A stretch of 64,000 bases of DNA from Pseudomonas sp. MWU13-2105 (GCF_023242315.1 NZ_JALLIY010000003.1:1-64000), one strand, 5' to 3'. Positions 36,375 to 45,269 are shown, counted from the first letter of the stretch. Numbers and translations: made by a program. Notes: generated by a model not told the origin, from the letters alone.

Positions 36375-38768
36375 TCAATAGCGCAGGTTCTCCTGCCGCA
36401 GTCGCGCGAAGCGCTCCAGTGCCGTGGCGTCGAGTGCTTGCGCCGCATCAGGCGACGCGCCGTCGTGGATCGCTTGCCACACCGCTTGCGAGCCGATCGA
36501 AGCACGGGTCGCGGCCAGATCGAAGGTCTCGGGATAGAGCTCATGCAGCGTGACGAGCAGCGTCAGCCCCAGGCTGGCGACGGGGCGTGGCGCGGCCGTC
36601 GGGTCACGGACGATGCTCACGCCGTGACAGAGTTGACCACGCCAGGTCGACTCGCTGGGGACAAAGTCGATCTTCTCGAAATGCACGCCTGTAGCACGTG
36701 CATTCAGGGCGTTGGCGAGCCGGCTCGCATCGATCCATGGCGCGCCGATCCATTCGAATGGATGGGCCGTTCCGCGGCCCACGCTCAGATTCGCGCCTTC
36801 GAGCAAGGCGACATCCGGGTACAGGTCCAACTGGGGCAGAGTGCGCAGGTTCGGCGACAGCGGCACCCAGCCCAGGCCGGTGTCGGCAAAAGTCATCGCG
36901 CGCCGGTATCCGCGCATCGCCACGACGCGCAGATCGGCACCGATATGCTTGTTGTGGTTGAACAGGCTCGCCAGTTCGCCGACCGTCATGCCGGGCACCA
37001 GCGGCGTCTGGAAATAGCCGGTGAATGATTCGCGGCCGCTGTCCTGCACGGGGCCGCCAAAGCGCTGGGCACCGAGCGGGGCGGGCCGGTCCAGTACAAA
37101 CAGCGGGATGCCCTGCGCCGCCGCGGCTTCGAGGGCGTAGCCCAGCGTGGTCTCGTAGGTGAAGAAGCGTACGCCGGCATCCTGGATATCGAAGACCAGC
37201 GCATCCAGTCCGCGCAGCGAACCGGCCGGGAAGCGCCGTGTCGCGCCGTAGAGGCTGTGGACGGTAAGGCCCGTCGCCGGGTCGAGTACGTCGCCGACGC
37301 GCTCGTCCAGATCGCTGTTCAGCCCATGTTCCGGCGAGAACAGCGCTGCCAGGGTGACGCCCGCTGCGTGGGCGAGTACATCGACGGTGCGCCTGCCGTT
37401 GGCATCGAAACCGCTGTGATTGGTGAGCAGTCCCACGCGCAGGCCGGCGAGTGGCGCAAACTGCTGCGCTTCAAGCACATCGATACCGGTTTGCACGGGG
37501 CCCGTCGAAATTGGCAGGCCCTCGGCGGCACGCAGCGCCGGCAATGCCGACGGTTGCAACCGGCCGATCTGTGCGGCGCTCGCCGACGCCCCCCGGCTGG
37601 CCAGCAGCGCGAGCAACTGGGTGCGCAGCGGGCGGGCGTCACCGCGGTCGTTCGGATACACGCGGTTGCTCAGGATGACAATGAACTGCTGTGTCAGTTG
37701 ATCGATCCACAGGCCCGTGCCGGTGTATCCGGTGTGGCCGATCATGCCAATCGCGGGGAGACGATCACGGTTCGGCACCAAGGGCGCGGCCAGTTCCCAG
37801 CCGAGTCCGCGCCATGCCTGGCTGGCGAGCGGCGAGGCGGGCGTGGCGAGCGCGGCTATGCTCGGTGGCCGCAGGATTTGCGTGCGGCCCGCGTGTCCGT
37901 CGTTGAGCAGCATCTGCGCGAAGCGGGCGAGGTCGTCCGCCGTGGAAAACAGCCCGGCGTTGCCGGAGACGCCGTCCATCCATTGCGCCGTCGGATCGTG
38001 GACCTGGCCGCGGCGCAGGCCGCTCTTGTCGAAGAGCGTCGGGGCACTGCGTGCGGCTCGCCCGGCGTCCGGCGCAAAGAGCGTATCGCGCATACCCAGC
38101 GGTGCGAAGATATGAGTCCGGCAATAAGCGTCGAGGGGCTGGTGACTGATGCGCGACACCAACTCGCCGAGAACCACGAAATTCAGGTCACTGTAGATGA
38201 CGCGTTCACCTGGTGCGCTACGCAGACCCTGCGTGGCGATCGCATGCAACACGCCTTCGCGGCCCGGCTGCGCCGGTCGCGCAGGCAGGTCCGCACGCAG
38301 TCCGGAGGTGTGCGCCAATAGGTCACGCACGGTCACTGTGTCTTTGCCTCGCGCCGCAAAAGCCGGCCAATAGCGTGCCACGGGGGCAGTGAGGTCGATG
38401 CGCCCGGCTTCGGCCAGTTGCATGATTGCCGTGGTGGTGGCGATAACCTTGGTCAGCGACGCGAGATCGAACTCGGTGTTCAACGTCATCGGCTCGGGGT
38501 CCGGGATGGTCGCGCGTTGTCCAAAGGCTTCCCGATAGAACACATGGCTGGCATCCCCGATCAGCACGACGGCTCCCGGGATGCGCCCCGTGGCGATCTG
38601 CCCCTCGACGATCCGTGCGACTTGCTGGCGAGCCGCGGCATCGAGATCGGCGGCGGCGATCTGCGTCGTCGCCATGGCGGCGAGGAGCGCCGAGCATTTC
38701 AGTGCCGCGATCAACGCGGCGGTAAATCGGCGGCGTCGTAGTGATTGTGCGGGTTCCATAACATCCAT
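36375..38768 (-). CDS. Beta-lactamase-like serine hydrolase fused to a DUF1343/NamZ-type exo-muramidase
   Basis: The 797-residue exported protein combines two domains. Residues about 40-390 are a class-C beta-lactamase-like hydrolase with SLTK (nucleophile Ser), YSDLN, and HTGYTG. Residues about 430-797 are DUF1343, with GLLTNHSGFDANGRRT, FSPEHGL, DAGVRFFTYETTLGY, FVLDRPAP and LLEGANLSVGRGTAHPFEW. In Bacillus, separate AmiE (amidase of the first fold) and NamZ (exo-N-acetylmuramidase, GH171/DUF1343) act in peptidoglycan recycling, so this looks like both activities in one chain. The gene overlaps its upstream neighbour by 58 bases, and the start (38768 or 38759) is uncertain. Confidence 0.85.
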   Translation of the reverse strand: MDVMEPAQSLRRRRFTAALIAALKCSALLAAMATTQIAAADLDAAARQQVARIVEGQIATGRIPGAVVLIGDASHVFYREAFGQRATIPDPEPMTLNTEFDLASLTKVIATTTAIMQLAEAGRIDLTAPVARYWPAFAARGKDTVTVRDLLAHTSGLRADLPARPAQPGREGVLHAIATQGLRSAPGERVIYSDLNFVVLGELVSRISHQPLDAYCRTHIFAPLGMRDTLFAPDAGRAARSAPTLFDKSGLRRGQVHDPTAQWMDGVSGNAGLFSTADDLARFAQMLLNDGHAGRTQILRPPSIAALATPASPLASQAWRGLGWELAAPLVPNRDRLPAIGMIGHTGYTGTGLWIDQLTQQFIVILSNRVYPNDRGDARPLRTQLLALLASRGASASAAQIGRLQPSALPALRAAEGLPISTGPVQTGIDVLEAQQFAPLAGLRVGLLTNHSGFDANGRRTVDVLAHAAGVTLAALFSPEHGLNSDLDERVGDVLDPATGLTVHSLYGATRRFPAGSLRGLDALVFDIQDAGVRFFTYETTLGYALEAAAAQGIPLFVLDRPAPLGAQRFGGPVQDSGRESFTGYFQTPLVPGMTVGELASLFNHNKHIGADLRVVAMRGYRRAMTFADTGLGWVPLSPNLRTLPQLDLYPDVALLEGANLSVGRGTAHPFEWIGAPWIDASRLANALNARATGVHFEKIDFVPSESTWRGQLCHGVSIVRDPTAAPRPVASLGLTLLVTLHELYPETFDLAATRASIGSQAVWQAIHDGASPDAAQALDATALERFARLRQENLRY

Positions 38769-39982
38769 CCATCGCTGTCGGCGGCGTCGGCGGCCTTTAT
38801 CTGTGCACTGATCGCCGTGGCATCAAATACGCGATGATCGAACGCATAATCGCGAAAGGCCTGGAGCCACGGACGAAAACGTACGCCTGGCAGATGGGTG
38901 CGCCTTACGGCCTCTACCAGGGAGCGCCTGACGATCTGGCCGGGATCGATGACCGGGTTACGCAGGCCCGGCAGCCCCCAGGTAAAGCCAGACGGGTAGA
39001 GCATCGGCGAAATATAGTCGAGCGGTGTGCCGAGCGTCTCGAGTTGCTGGCCGATGGCGGTATCGTCGAGATTCCAGCAAACGTAGCCGAAGATGTCGGC
39101 GGAGACGAATACGTTGTAGGGCGCCAAGCGCGCGCGGGCGGCTTGCAGGAAACCGACGATCGCCGTTGTCCGGTTGCTTCGGGTATTCGGCAGGGCAAAG
39201 TGCAGCCCGCCCTTGTCGGGAAAGCGCACATAGTCGAACTGGACTTCGTCGAAGCCCATCTGTGCCGCTTCCTCGGCGATATCGATATTGTGCCGCCAAA
39301 CATCCTGGGAGAACGGGTCCATCCACTGCAGCTTCTCGCTATCGCGCCATGGCTCGCCTTGCGCGGTGTGCACGCTCCATTCGGGGTGCGCGCCGGCGAG
39401 CGGATCGTCCTTGAACACCACGATACGCGCGATCAGGTACAGGTGCTGCGCATGCAGCCTGGCCAGCAGCGCCGCAAAGTCCTGTAGCTGCGGAGCGCGC
39501 TCGGCCAGATGGGCGGTGGCGCCACTTTTCTCGCGGGCCACGCTGTGATACGGGGTCAGGCCGCGATCACCCTTGACGTCGATCACCAAGGCATTGATGG
39601 CCGTGCTCTGGGAAAGGCTGACGGCCTGGTTGCGCAGCGTCGCGCTGGTCACGCCGAATACCGACAGATAGAGCGCTTTCGGGCGAAACGGCGTCAATGC
39701 GAGCCTTAGCGGCGTGTCGTCGGACACCTCGGCTTCGGTGCGCTGATATCCGGGAGCGCGAGCCGCCACGGTCGCGACCGGCTGGGCGATCTCGAACTGC
39801 CCATGCTCGTCGGTGCGGATGACGCCGGCCGATGTCGTGATGATTGCCCCGACCAGCGGATCCAGTGTGCTTGAGTCGACTACGACGCCGCTCACGGCCA
39901 GGGCGCCTTGAGCCGTCAGCAGCGTGGCGATGGTGAGCAGTCGCGCTATCGCGTATTGCCTTGAAGGGCGTGGGAGAGTCAT
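38711..39982 (-). CDS. Exported DUF4015-type putative glycoside hydrolase
   Basis: The 423-residue protein has a signal peptide (to about residue 28), a CarboxypepD_reg-like beta domain (VVVDSSTLDPLVGAIITTSA, residues about 30-90), and a TIM-barrel domain of the DUF4015 putative glycosyl hydrolase family: INALVIDVKGDRGLTPY, YLIARIVVFKD, MGFDEVQFDYVRFPDKG, FVSADIFGYVCW and YISPMLYPSGF. Asp/Glu residues in DEVQFDYVRFPD are catalytic candidates. It overlaps the deacetylase by four bases (ATGA). The substrate is probably a cell-wall or exopolysaccharide glycan. Confidence 0.82.
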   Translation of the reverse strand: MTLPRPSRQYAIARLLTIATLLTAQGALAVSGVVVDSSTLDPLVGAIITTSAGVIRTDEHGQFEIAQPVATVAARAPGYQRTEAEVSDDTPLRLALTPFRPKALYLSVFGVTSATLRNQAVSLSQSTAINALVIDVKGDRGLTPYHSVAREKSGATAHLAERAPQLQDFAALLARLHAQHLYLIARIVVFKDDPLAGAHPEWSVHTAQGEPWRDSEKLQWMDPFSQDVWRHNIDIAEEAAQMGFDEVQFDYVRFPDKGGLHFALPNTRSNRTTAIVGFLQAARARLAPYNVFVSADIFGYVCWNLDDTAIGQQLETLGTPLDYISPMLYPSGFTWGLPGLRNPVIDPGQIVRRSLVEAVRRTHLPGVRFRPWLQAFRDYAFDHRVFDATAISAQIKAADAADSDGWMLWNPHNHYDAADLPPR

Positions 39983-40791
39983 GGGGCATTCCCCGTCGCA
40001 GGGCGTGGCGCGGTGTCCGGTTCACCGAGCAGGCGCGCGAATGCCCTGGCGCCGTAAGCGTCGGTCATCAGGAAGCGCGGCAGTGCCAGTAGTCGTGCAT
40101 GGCGGTCCGCCTTGCGTGCATCCAGGGTAAAGGCGGCCAGGTAGTGCTCCTCGGCGGCGAGCGCGATCAGCTCGTCGTCGTAGATACCATAGGGCCAGGC
40201 GAGCATGTCGATGTGAGCGCCGGTTTGTGTTTCGAGACGGCGACGTGAATTGTCCAGTTGCGTGCGGACGAACTGCTGGAAGTCGGCGGGGCTACGTTGT
40301 TTGCGTTCGACCTTGAAATTGGGATGCCAGTAGGTGTGCGACTGGATGTCGACGAGCCCGGTCTGTTTCAGGGTCTGCAATTGCTCCCAGGTCAGCGCAT
40401 AGGAGGCGTTCGAGATCGCCGACGGATAGATGAACAGCGTGACCGGAAATCGATCGCGCTGCACGATGGGCAGGAGCTTTTCGAATACCGAACGATGCCC
40501 GTCGTCCACCGTGATCACCACCGGCTTTTGCGGTAACGCCGCATTGGGATCACGCAACCAGTCGATCACCTCGCGTAGCGGCACGATATGGTAGCCATAT
40601 TCGCGGAGGACGCGTAGCTGGCTTTCGAACGTGACCATGCGCACGGTCATCGAGTCGTCCGCGGTCTCCGAGAAACGGTGGTAAACCAGGATCGCGACAC
40701 GCGGCTCCACGGGCTGCGTGACGCCGTCCGTGCCCCAGGCGAGTGCGCAGAGGCCTGCCAGCACGACACACACCATGAATTTACCGCACAT
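39979..40791 (-). CDS. Exported NodB-type polysaccharide deacetylase
   Basis: The 270-residue protein has a signal peptide and NodB-like motifs: VAILVYHRF, VVITVDDGHRSVFEKLLP (metal-binding Asp), LVDIQSHTYWHPNF (His pair) and MLAWPYG. The wording resembles the N-terminal half of PgaB. PgaB also has a TIM-barrel hydrolase half, which here is matched by the separate next gene. The ATG at 40791 has an AGGAG site; a TTG three bases upstream is less likely. It is the first gene of a three-gene operon. Confidence 0.87.
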   Translation of the reverse strand: MCGKFMVCVVLAGLCALAWGTDGVTQPVEPRVAILVYHRFSETADDSMTVRMVTFESQLRVLREYGYHIVPLREVIDWLRDPNAALPQKPVVITVDDGHRSVFEKLLPIVQRDRFPVTLFIYPSAISNASYALTWEQLQTLKQTGLVDIQSHTYWHPNFKVERKQRSPADFQQFVRTQLDNSRRRLETQTGAHIDMLAWPYGIYDDELIALAAEEHYLAAFTLDARKADRHARLLALPRFLMTDAYGARAFARLLGEPDTAPRPATGNAP

Positions 40792-40932
40792 CAAAGCGCT
40801 CCTGCGCGAGTCACGCTCACTCGCGTCATCCGTCTCGCGAATGCGAGGCGGATTCAGTGTGTGTTGTGTCCGGTCGCGTCCATATGATGAAAGTCAAAGC
40901 CGTACTACATGAGACATGACCGGCATGTTGAC

Positions 40933-40946
40933 TTGATCTATATCAA
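40933..40946 (+). promoter_or_regulatory. Anr/FNR box (perfect) before the nitroreductase gene
   Basis: TTGATCTATATCAA matches TTGAT-N4-ATCAA fully and is centred about 65 bases before the ATG at 41005. Confidence 0.85.
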
Positions 40947-41004
40947 GGTTAGTCCATCGTTGGCGCGCGACTGTGTGAAACGACACTAGCGCAGGTATAC
41001 GCTC

Positions 41005-41565
41005 ATGAATATCAACGAGGCAATCTCGGGCCGTCGCTCGATACGCGAGTACACCACTGAAGCTGTTGACGAACCGATCATTCATCGCTTGATCGATGCC
41101 GCCATCCAGGCCCCCAGTGCAGTCAACCAGCAACCCTGGACCTTCACGGTGATACGCGATCAGGGGCTGCTGGAGCGGGTCTCGCGCGAGGCCAAGGCTC
41201 ACATGCTCGCGACCATGCCGACGGGAACCCATTCCGCGCACTTTCATTCGATACTCAATGATGCGGATTTCCAGATCTTCTATCACGCCCCGGTGCTCAT
41301 CCTGATTTCGGGGAGTGCTCAAGGTCAATGGATGGTCGAAGATTGCGCATTGGCGGCTGAGAACTTGATGCTCACCGCCTATGCCGAGGGACTCGGTACC
41401 TGCTGGATCGGCTTTGCCCAGCCTTTTCTCGGTACGCCGGAGGGCAAGAGCCTGCTGGGGCTTCCCTCCGAGTGGTTGCCGGTTGCGCCGATCATCCTGG
41501 GACATCCCAAGTCCGTGCCGGCCCCGGTCCAGCACAATGAGGCGCAGATCCGCTGGATTGGCTGA
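41005..41565 (+). CDS. Nitroreductase-family FMN oxidoreductase
   Basis: The 186-residue protein follows the nitroreductase fold: RRSIREYTTEAVDEPIIHRLIDAAIQAPSAVNQQPW (FMN phosphate-binding Arg and Ser), VEDCALAAENLMLTAYAEGLGTCWIG, and PIILGHPKS. It probably reduces quinones or nitro compounds with NAD(P)H. A perfect Anr box precedes it, so low oxygen should induce it. It is the first gene of the low-oxygen island and is convergent with the next gene. Confidence 0.88.
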   Translation: MNINEAISGRRSIREYTTEAVDEPIIHRLIDAAIQAPSAVNQQPWTFTVIRDQGLLERVSREAKAHMLATMPTGTHSAHFHSILNDADFQIFYHAPVLILISGSAQGQWMVEDCALAAENLMLTAYAEGLGTCWIGFAQPFLGTPEGKSLLGLPSEWLPVAPIILGHPKSVPAPVQHNEAQIRWIG

Positions 41566-41583
41566 ACAGCACGCGCAACAGTA

Positions 41584-42000
41584 TTACCTGGGGGGCGGCG
41601 GGGTCGCTGGCACGACCCTCCAGGCTTCAGGACACTCACGTACATAAGGGTAATAGCCTTTTGCTGGTGGGCAGTAATACCAGTTCGGCACAGAGGGCGC
41701 ACCGGGTGGCGCGGCCGTTGTCGCGCCCTGGTAGGGCATCTGAATCATCACCGAGGGCGGGAGGTCGGGGTAGTAATACTGAGGGGCAGGGTAGTAGTAG
41801 ACCGGATAAACCGGGACGTAATACGGACCGCTGATGCGCGCGGCCTCCCAGCCCAGCCCCAAGCCAAGCGCCAGCCCCCACCAGCCCACGCCGCCGCGAT
41901 AACCGCCGCCGTGTGGTGCGGCGTTGGCCGGCACTGCGAGGCTGGTGGCGATCACAAGCATGCCCATGAGAACGCAACGTCTTGCCGAGTCGATTTTCAT
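41584..42000 (-). CDS. Secreted Tyr/Pro-rich protein of unknown function
   Basis: The 138-residue product has a Sec signal peptide ending near PANAAPHGGG, then a glycine-rich hydrophobic segment (GWWGLALGLGLGWEAA), a Tyr/Pro-rich stretch (YVPVYPVYYYPAPQYYYP), and a C-terminal CPPAKGYYPYVRECPEAW with two Cys. I recall this last motif from small exported proteins of Pseudomonas and Burkholderia but know no function. It sits in the Anr-box island, about 150 bases downstream of an imperfect box. Confidence 0.75.
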   Translation of the reverse strand: MKIDSARRCVLMGMLVIATSLAVPANAAPHGGGYRGGVGWWGLALGLGLGWEAARISGPYYVPVYPVYYYPAPQYYYPDLPPSVMIQMPYQGATTAAPPGAPSVPNWYYCPPAKGYYPYVRECPEAWRVVPATPPPPR

Positions 42001-42155
42001 GATGTCTGTCCAATAGTGCAACGTTCTGTGGCGCTTGTTACCCGATGGATTCAGCGCGATTTTCTTCCATCGAGGAAGCGAGCCCGTGTCCCGTGCATCT
42101 GCCAACCATCGCGTGATTGTCCAATCGAGCATAGGAGTGGCGGGGGGGCGTCAAG

Positions 42156-42169
42156 CTGATCTATGTCAG
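42156..42169 (-). promoter_or_regulatory. Degenerate Anr-like box
   Basis: CTGATCTATGTCAG differs from the consensus at three positions. It lies upstream of the Tyr/Pro-rich gene and may serve it. Confidence 0.35.
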
Positions 42170-42199
42170 ATGACAGTGGGGGATTGGATGAATGTTTTC

Positions 42200-42976
42200 T
42201 CAGCGCGCCAAGCCAGGATAAAGCCGGGCCGCCAGCAGTAACAGCAGGGCGAAAACCGACAGCATCACCGCAAAGCTGGTACTCAAGGCATAGACACTGT
42301 TGCCGCCGACAATCATGCCGCCGCGCAAGGCATCCACCAGGTAGGTCAGTGGGTTGCAGACCGCGACCACCTTCAGCCAGCCGGGCATCAGCTCCAGCGG
42401 GTAAATGGCGTTCGAGGCAAAGAACAGTGGCATGGTCAGGACCTGGCCGATTCCCATGAAGCGCTCCCGGGTCTTGACGATGCAGGCGATCACCAGGGAA
42501 AAGGTCGAGAAAATGCAGGAACCGACGAACACCCCCGCGGCAACCGTGAGGATCGGCAGCAGCTCCCAGCGGATTTCGACCTTCAAGGCGATGGCCACCA
42601 GATAGACCACGATCGCCTGCACCAGCCCGCGCAGGCCGGCGGCAAAGGCCTTGCCCATGATCAGGGCGCTGCGGTGCGCCGGGGTCACCAGGAGCTTGTG
42701 GACGATCCCCAGGTCGCGCTCCCAGATGATGGCGATGCCGTAGAATATGGCGCTGAACAGAATGCTCTGCGCGAGGATGCCCGGCGCCATGTAATCCAGG
42801 TAGCGCAGGTTGCCCGTGGGGATGCCGCGTACCTGGCTGAAGACCTGGCCGAATACCGCCAGCCACAGCACCGGCTGGATGGCTCGCGAGAGCAGCTCGG
42901 TAGGGTCGCGAATCAGTTTGCGCACCTCGGCATCGCAGACCGCGAACGTCTCATTGAGGTAAGCGAACATGCCCAT
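42200..42976 (-). CDS. ABC-2 type export permease
   Basis: The 258-residue protein has about six hydrophobic helices and the ABC-2 signature LVTPAHRSALIMGKAFAAGLRGLVQAIVVYL together with NPLTYLVDALRGGM, as in NodJ/DrrB-type exporters. It directly follows the ATPase gene (TGATG). It probably moves a lipid-like or drug-like molecule outward; the substrate is unknown. Confidence 0.9.
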   Translation of the reverse strand: MGMFAYLNETFAVCDAEVRKLIRDPTELLSRAIQPVLWLAVFGQVFSQVRGIPTGNLRYLDYMAPGILAQSILFSAIFYGIAIIWERDLGIVHKLLVTPAHRSALIMGKAFAAGLRGLVQAIVVYLVAIALKVEIRWELLPILTVAAGVFVGSCIFSTFSLVIACIVKTRERFMGIGQVLTMPLFFASNAIYPLELMPGWLKVVAVCNPLTYLVDALRGGMIVGGNSVYALSTSFAVMLSVFALLLLLAARLYPGLAR

Positions 42977-43788
42977 CACCCTAGCCTCTGCGCGACGTCG
43001 CGGCTGTCGCGGGTGCCACGGTAATCGCCGCCCGGCTCGATGCTGACACCACTGAAGTGCACGAACACATCATCCAGGTTGGCCTGCTCGCCGACCTGTG
43101 CCTTGAGTTCAGTGGGGTTACCGACGACGGCCAGGCGTCCCTGGTGAAGAATTGCCAGCTCATCGCAAAGCACGTCGGCTTCCTCCATGTCGTGGGTAGT
43201 GATCAGGATGGTCATGCCCTTGCTCTGGCGCAATTGCAGCAAGCGTTCCCAGACGGTCCGGCGGGCGATGGGGTCGAGGCCGATCGTCGGTTCATCGAGG
43301 AACAGGACTTGTGGGTAGTGCAGCGTGGCCTGGGCGATTTCAAGGCGGCGAATCATGCCGCCGGAGTAGGTCCGGACCAATTTCGACGCCGTTTCTTCCA
43401 GGCCGGCAAACGCCAACGCCTCGTTCACCCGCGCCAGCCGTTGTGCGCCGCGCAAGCCTTGCAAACGGGCCGAAAGGTTCAAGTTCTCGATAGCGGTCAA
43501 CGCCCCGTCGGCCGAGAGCATCTGCGGCACATAGCCGATATGACGACGAACTTCGATCGGTCGGCGGGCAATATCAAAACCCGCCACCATTGCCGAACCG
43601 GAAGTGGGGTCGAGCAAGGTAGTCAGCATCTTGATAACGGTGCTCTTGCCGGCCCCGTTGGGACCAAGCAGGCCAAAGATACAGCCGTGGGGCACTTGCA
43701 GGTCCAGGCCTTCGAGTGCCACGAAGTGGTCGAAGCATTTGCGCAAAGCCTTGGTGGAGATGGCAAAGGACTCAAGGGTGTCGGTCAT
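42976..43788 (-). CDS. ABC-2 exporter ATPase (NodI/DrrA type)
   Basis: The 270-residue ATPase shows Walker A LLGPNGAGKST, signature YSGGMIRRLEIAQAT, Walker B VLFLDEPTIGLDP and ITTHDMEEAD. It is paired with the ABC-2 permease. The start at 43788 (MTDTLESF) is chosen by homology length; ATGs at 43812 and 43818 are possible, and no start has a strong ribosome binding site. A perfect Anr box lies about 125 bases upstream. Confidence 0.9.
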   Translation of the reverse strand: MTDTLESFAISTKALRKCFDHFVALEGLDLQVPHGCIFGLLGPNGAGKSTVIKMLTTLLDPTSGSAMVAGFDIARRPIEVRRHIGYVPQMLSADGALTAIENLNLSARLQGLRGAQRLARVNEALAFAGLEETASKLVRTYSGGMIRRLEIAQATLHYPQVLFLDEPTIGLDPIARRTVWERLLQLRQSKGMTILITTHDMEEADVLCDELAILHQGRLAVVGNPTELKAQVGEQANLDDVFVHFSGVSIEPGGDYRGTRDSRDVAQRLG

Positions 43789-43911
43789 GGTGCGATGGCT
43801 CTGGGCGAACATGATCATTGATCAGCGACAGCATCGGAGCGGGAACCGATCACAACCGGCGCCCGCGGCTCGACCTGCGCTGTTATTGAGCTTGAACTTC
43901 GGCTTTGGGAC

Positions 43912-43925
43912 TTGATGAAAATCAA
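43912..43925 (-). promoter_or_regulatory. Anr/FNR box (perfect) before the ABC-2 exporter
   Basis: TTGATGAAAATCAA matches the consensus fully. It lies between the end of the K+ channel gene and the start of the ABC ATPase gene, so it most likely drives the exporter. Confidence 0.8.
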
Positions 43926-43953
43926 CTCCAGGGCATGACGCGGGCCAGGGCAG

Positions 43954-44379
43954 CTATTTGTGCTTCCAGTATTTCTGCATTTCGAGAAACAGGAACGAGG
44001 CGGTCCAGGAAATCAGCACCAGGCCGGTCAATGCCTGCAGCCCGGTCAGGTACTTGAGCTGACCGACCGGGGAGATGTCGCCGAAACCGATCGTGGTGTA
44101 GGTGGTGAAGGAGAAGTAGACGCAGTCCATGAAGGAACCGTCGAAGTTGCCCACCAGGCTGCCCCATTTGCCGGCACTGACCATCAGGTAGTAGACCAGC
44201 GCGAAGCACCAGACTTCTGTCGCATGGGCAATCAGCGCACCGAATACCCCGATGACAATCCGGAAACGGTTCGAGAGCTTGAGCTGGGGCAGCCAGTCAT
44301 TCAGGCGTAGCAGGCATTCATAGTGGATTACCACGGTAACGATAACCACCAGGGTGTTGATCAGCGTGACGGCCAGCAT
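43954..44379 (-). CDS. Small potassium channel family protein
   Basis: The 141-residue membrane protein has helices at residues about 4-22, 43-66 and 108-130, and a pore segment TTYTTIGFGDISP with the GFGD filter of K+ channels. It has three helices rather than two and no RCK/TrkA-N domain. The ATG at 44379 has a perfect GGAGG site. It follows the BON-domain gene and may be co-transcribed from the Anr-box promoter there. It may help adjust membrane potential under low oxygen, which is inference. Confidence 0.85.
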   Translation of the reverse strand: MLAVTLINTLVVIVTVVIHYECLLRLNDWLPQLKLSNRFRIVIGVFGALIAHATEVWCFALVYYLMVSAGKWGSLVGNFDGSFMDCVYFSFTTYTTIGFGDISPVGQLKYLTGLQALTGLVLISWTASFLFLEMQKYWKHK

Positions 44380-44467
44380 GGCTGTCCTCCGGTTCGGCGA
44401 GGGGGCATGAGACCGACAGGCGGCTTCAATTGCCCGGACGAGGCAAGCGCTCCTCCGGGCGATTGCG

Positions 44468-45115
44468 TCAGGCAATCAGCAGATGATCGTCCACCTTTCT
44501 CACACCTGGCACCGACCAGGCGGCCCGGGCGGCCAACTGCCGTTCACGCCATAGGTGGACCTTGCCTTCAAGCTTCACGACATCGCCATCGACCTTGACC
44601 TGAATGCCCTTGGCATCGACCTCGGCGTTGCGTTTGAGGGCTGCTTCGATGCGTTGCTGGATGTCGACAACGTCCACCCGCGGACGCAAAGTGAGCAGAT
44701 TGTTTACCCCCAAGACCCCGGACAGCTTGCGCACGGCCCGTTCCACCGCCTCTTTCTGGTACTGCCAGTCCACTTCACCCTCAAGGCTCATCCAGCCCTT
44801 TTGTACAATGACTTTGATCGTGCCTTCGGCAACATCGGAACTCCAGGTGATGATATTCAAGGCGCGGTTGGCGATGGTGTCGTCGTCCGTGCCAGCGCCT
44901 TTTGCCAGCCTGACCTGTATTTCCTCTGCCACTGCACGCACGCCTTTGACGCCTTTGACTGTGCGTTCGGCGCTGATTTTCTGGGCGTAGCTTTTGACAT
45001 GACCGGAGAGCGTGACCACACCGTTTTCCACCGCCACGCCAATATTGGCGGCGTCGATTTCAGGTTGGAACTCAAGCTCTTCCAATATGCTTTTACGCAG
45101 ACTCAAATCGTTCAT
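44468..45115 (-). CDS. Triple BON-domain protein
   Basis: The 215-residue protein consists of three BON repeats (about residues 4-70, 78-145 and 150-215), each ending in a G-V-x-x-V motif: VKGVKGVRAVAEEIQ, LSGVLGVNNLLTL, WSVPGVRKVDDHL. There is no signal peptide, unlike OsmY, so it is probably cytosolic. BON domains are thought to bind phospholipids or ligands. The ATG at 45115 has a GAGGA site and an Anr-like box about 90 bases upstream. Confidence 0.85.
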   Translation of the reverse strand: MNDLSLRKSILEELEFQPEIDAANIGVAVENGVVTLSGHVKSYAQKISAERTVKGVKGVRAVAEEIQVRLAKGAGTDDDTIANRALNIITWSSDVAEGTIKVIVQKGWMSLEGEVDWQYQKEAVERAVRKLSGVLGVNNLLTLRPRVDVVDIQQRIEAALKRNAEVDAKGIQVKVDGDVVKLEGKVHLWRERQLAARAAWSVPGVRKVDDHLLIA

Positions 45116-45200
45116 GGTGGTGTCCTCTGGCTGATGCAAGGAGTGGGGTGGGTCACGAAAGCCCGGTCAATCTTTTCTACGCCTGAGCGCCGGAGAAACA

Positions 45201-45214
45201 TTGAGCTAAATCAA
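45201..45214 (-). promoter_or_regulatory. Anr box (one mismatch) toward the BON gene
   Basis: On the plus strand TTGAGCTAAATCAA differs from TTGAT-N4-ATCAA at one position; it is closer to the BON gene start at 45115 than to the divergent ABC operon. Confidence 0.65.
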
Positions 45215-45269
45215 CAACGCTTTGTTGAGGCGGCCCCGCCGCATCTGTAGCCCAATAGACGGCCATTTG

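Noticed and set aside
42156..42169. Treating this palindrome as a full Anr box
   Set aside because: Three positions differ from the consensus. It is listed only as a weak site and is not counted in the island argument.
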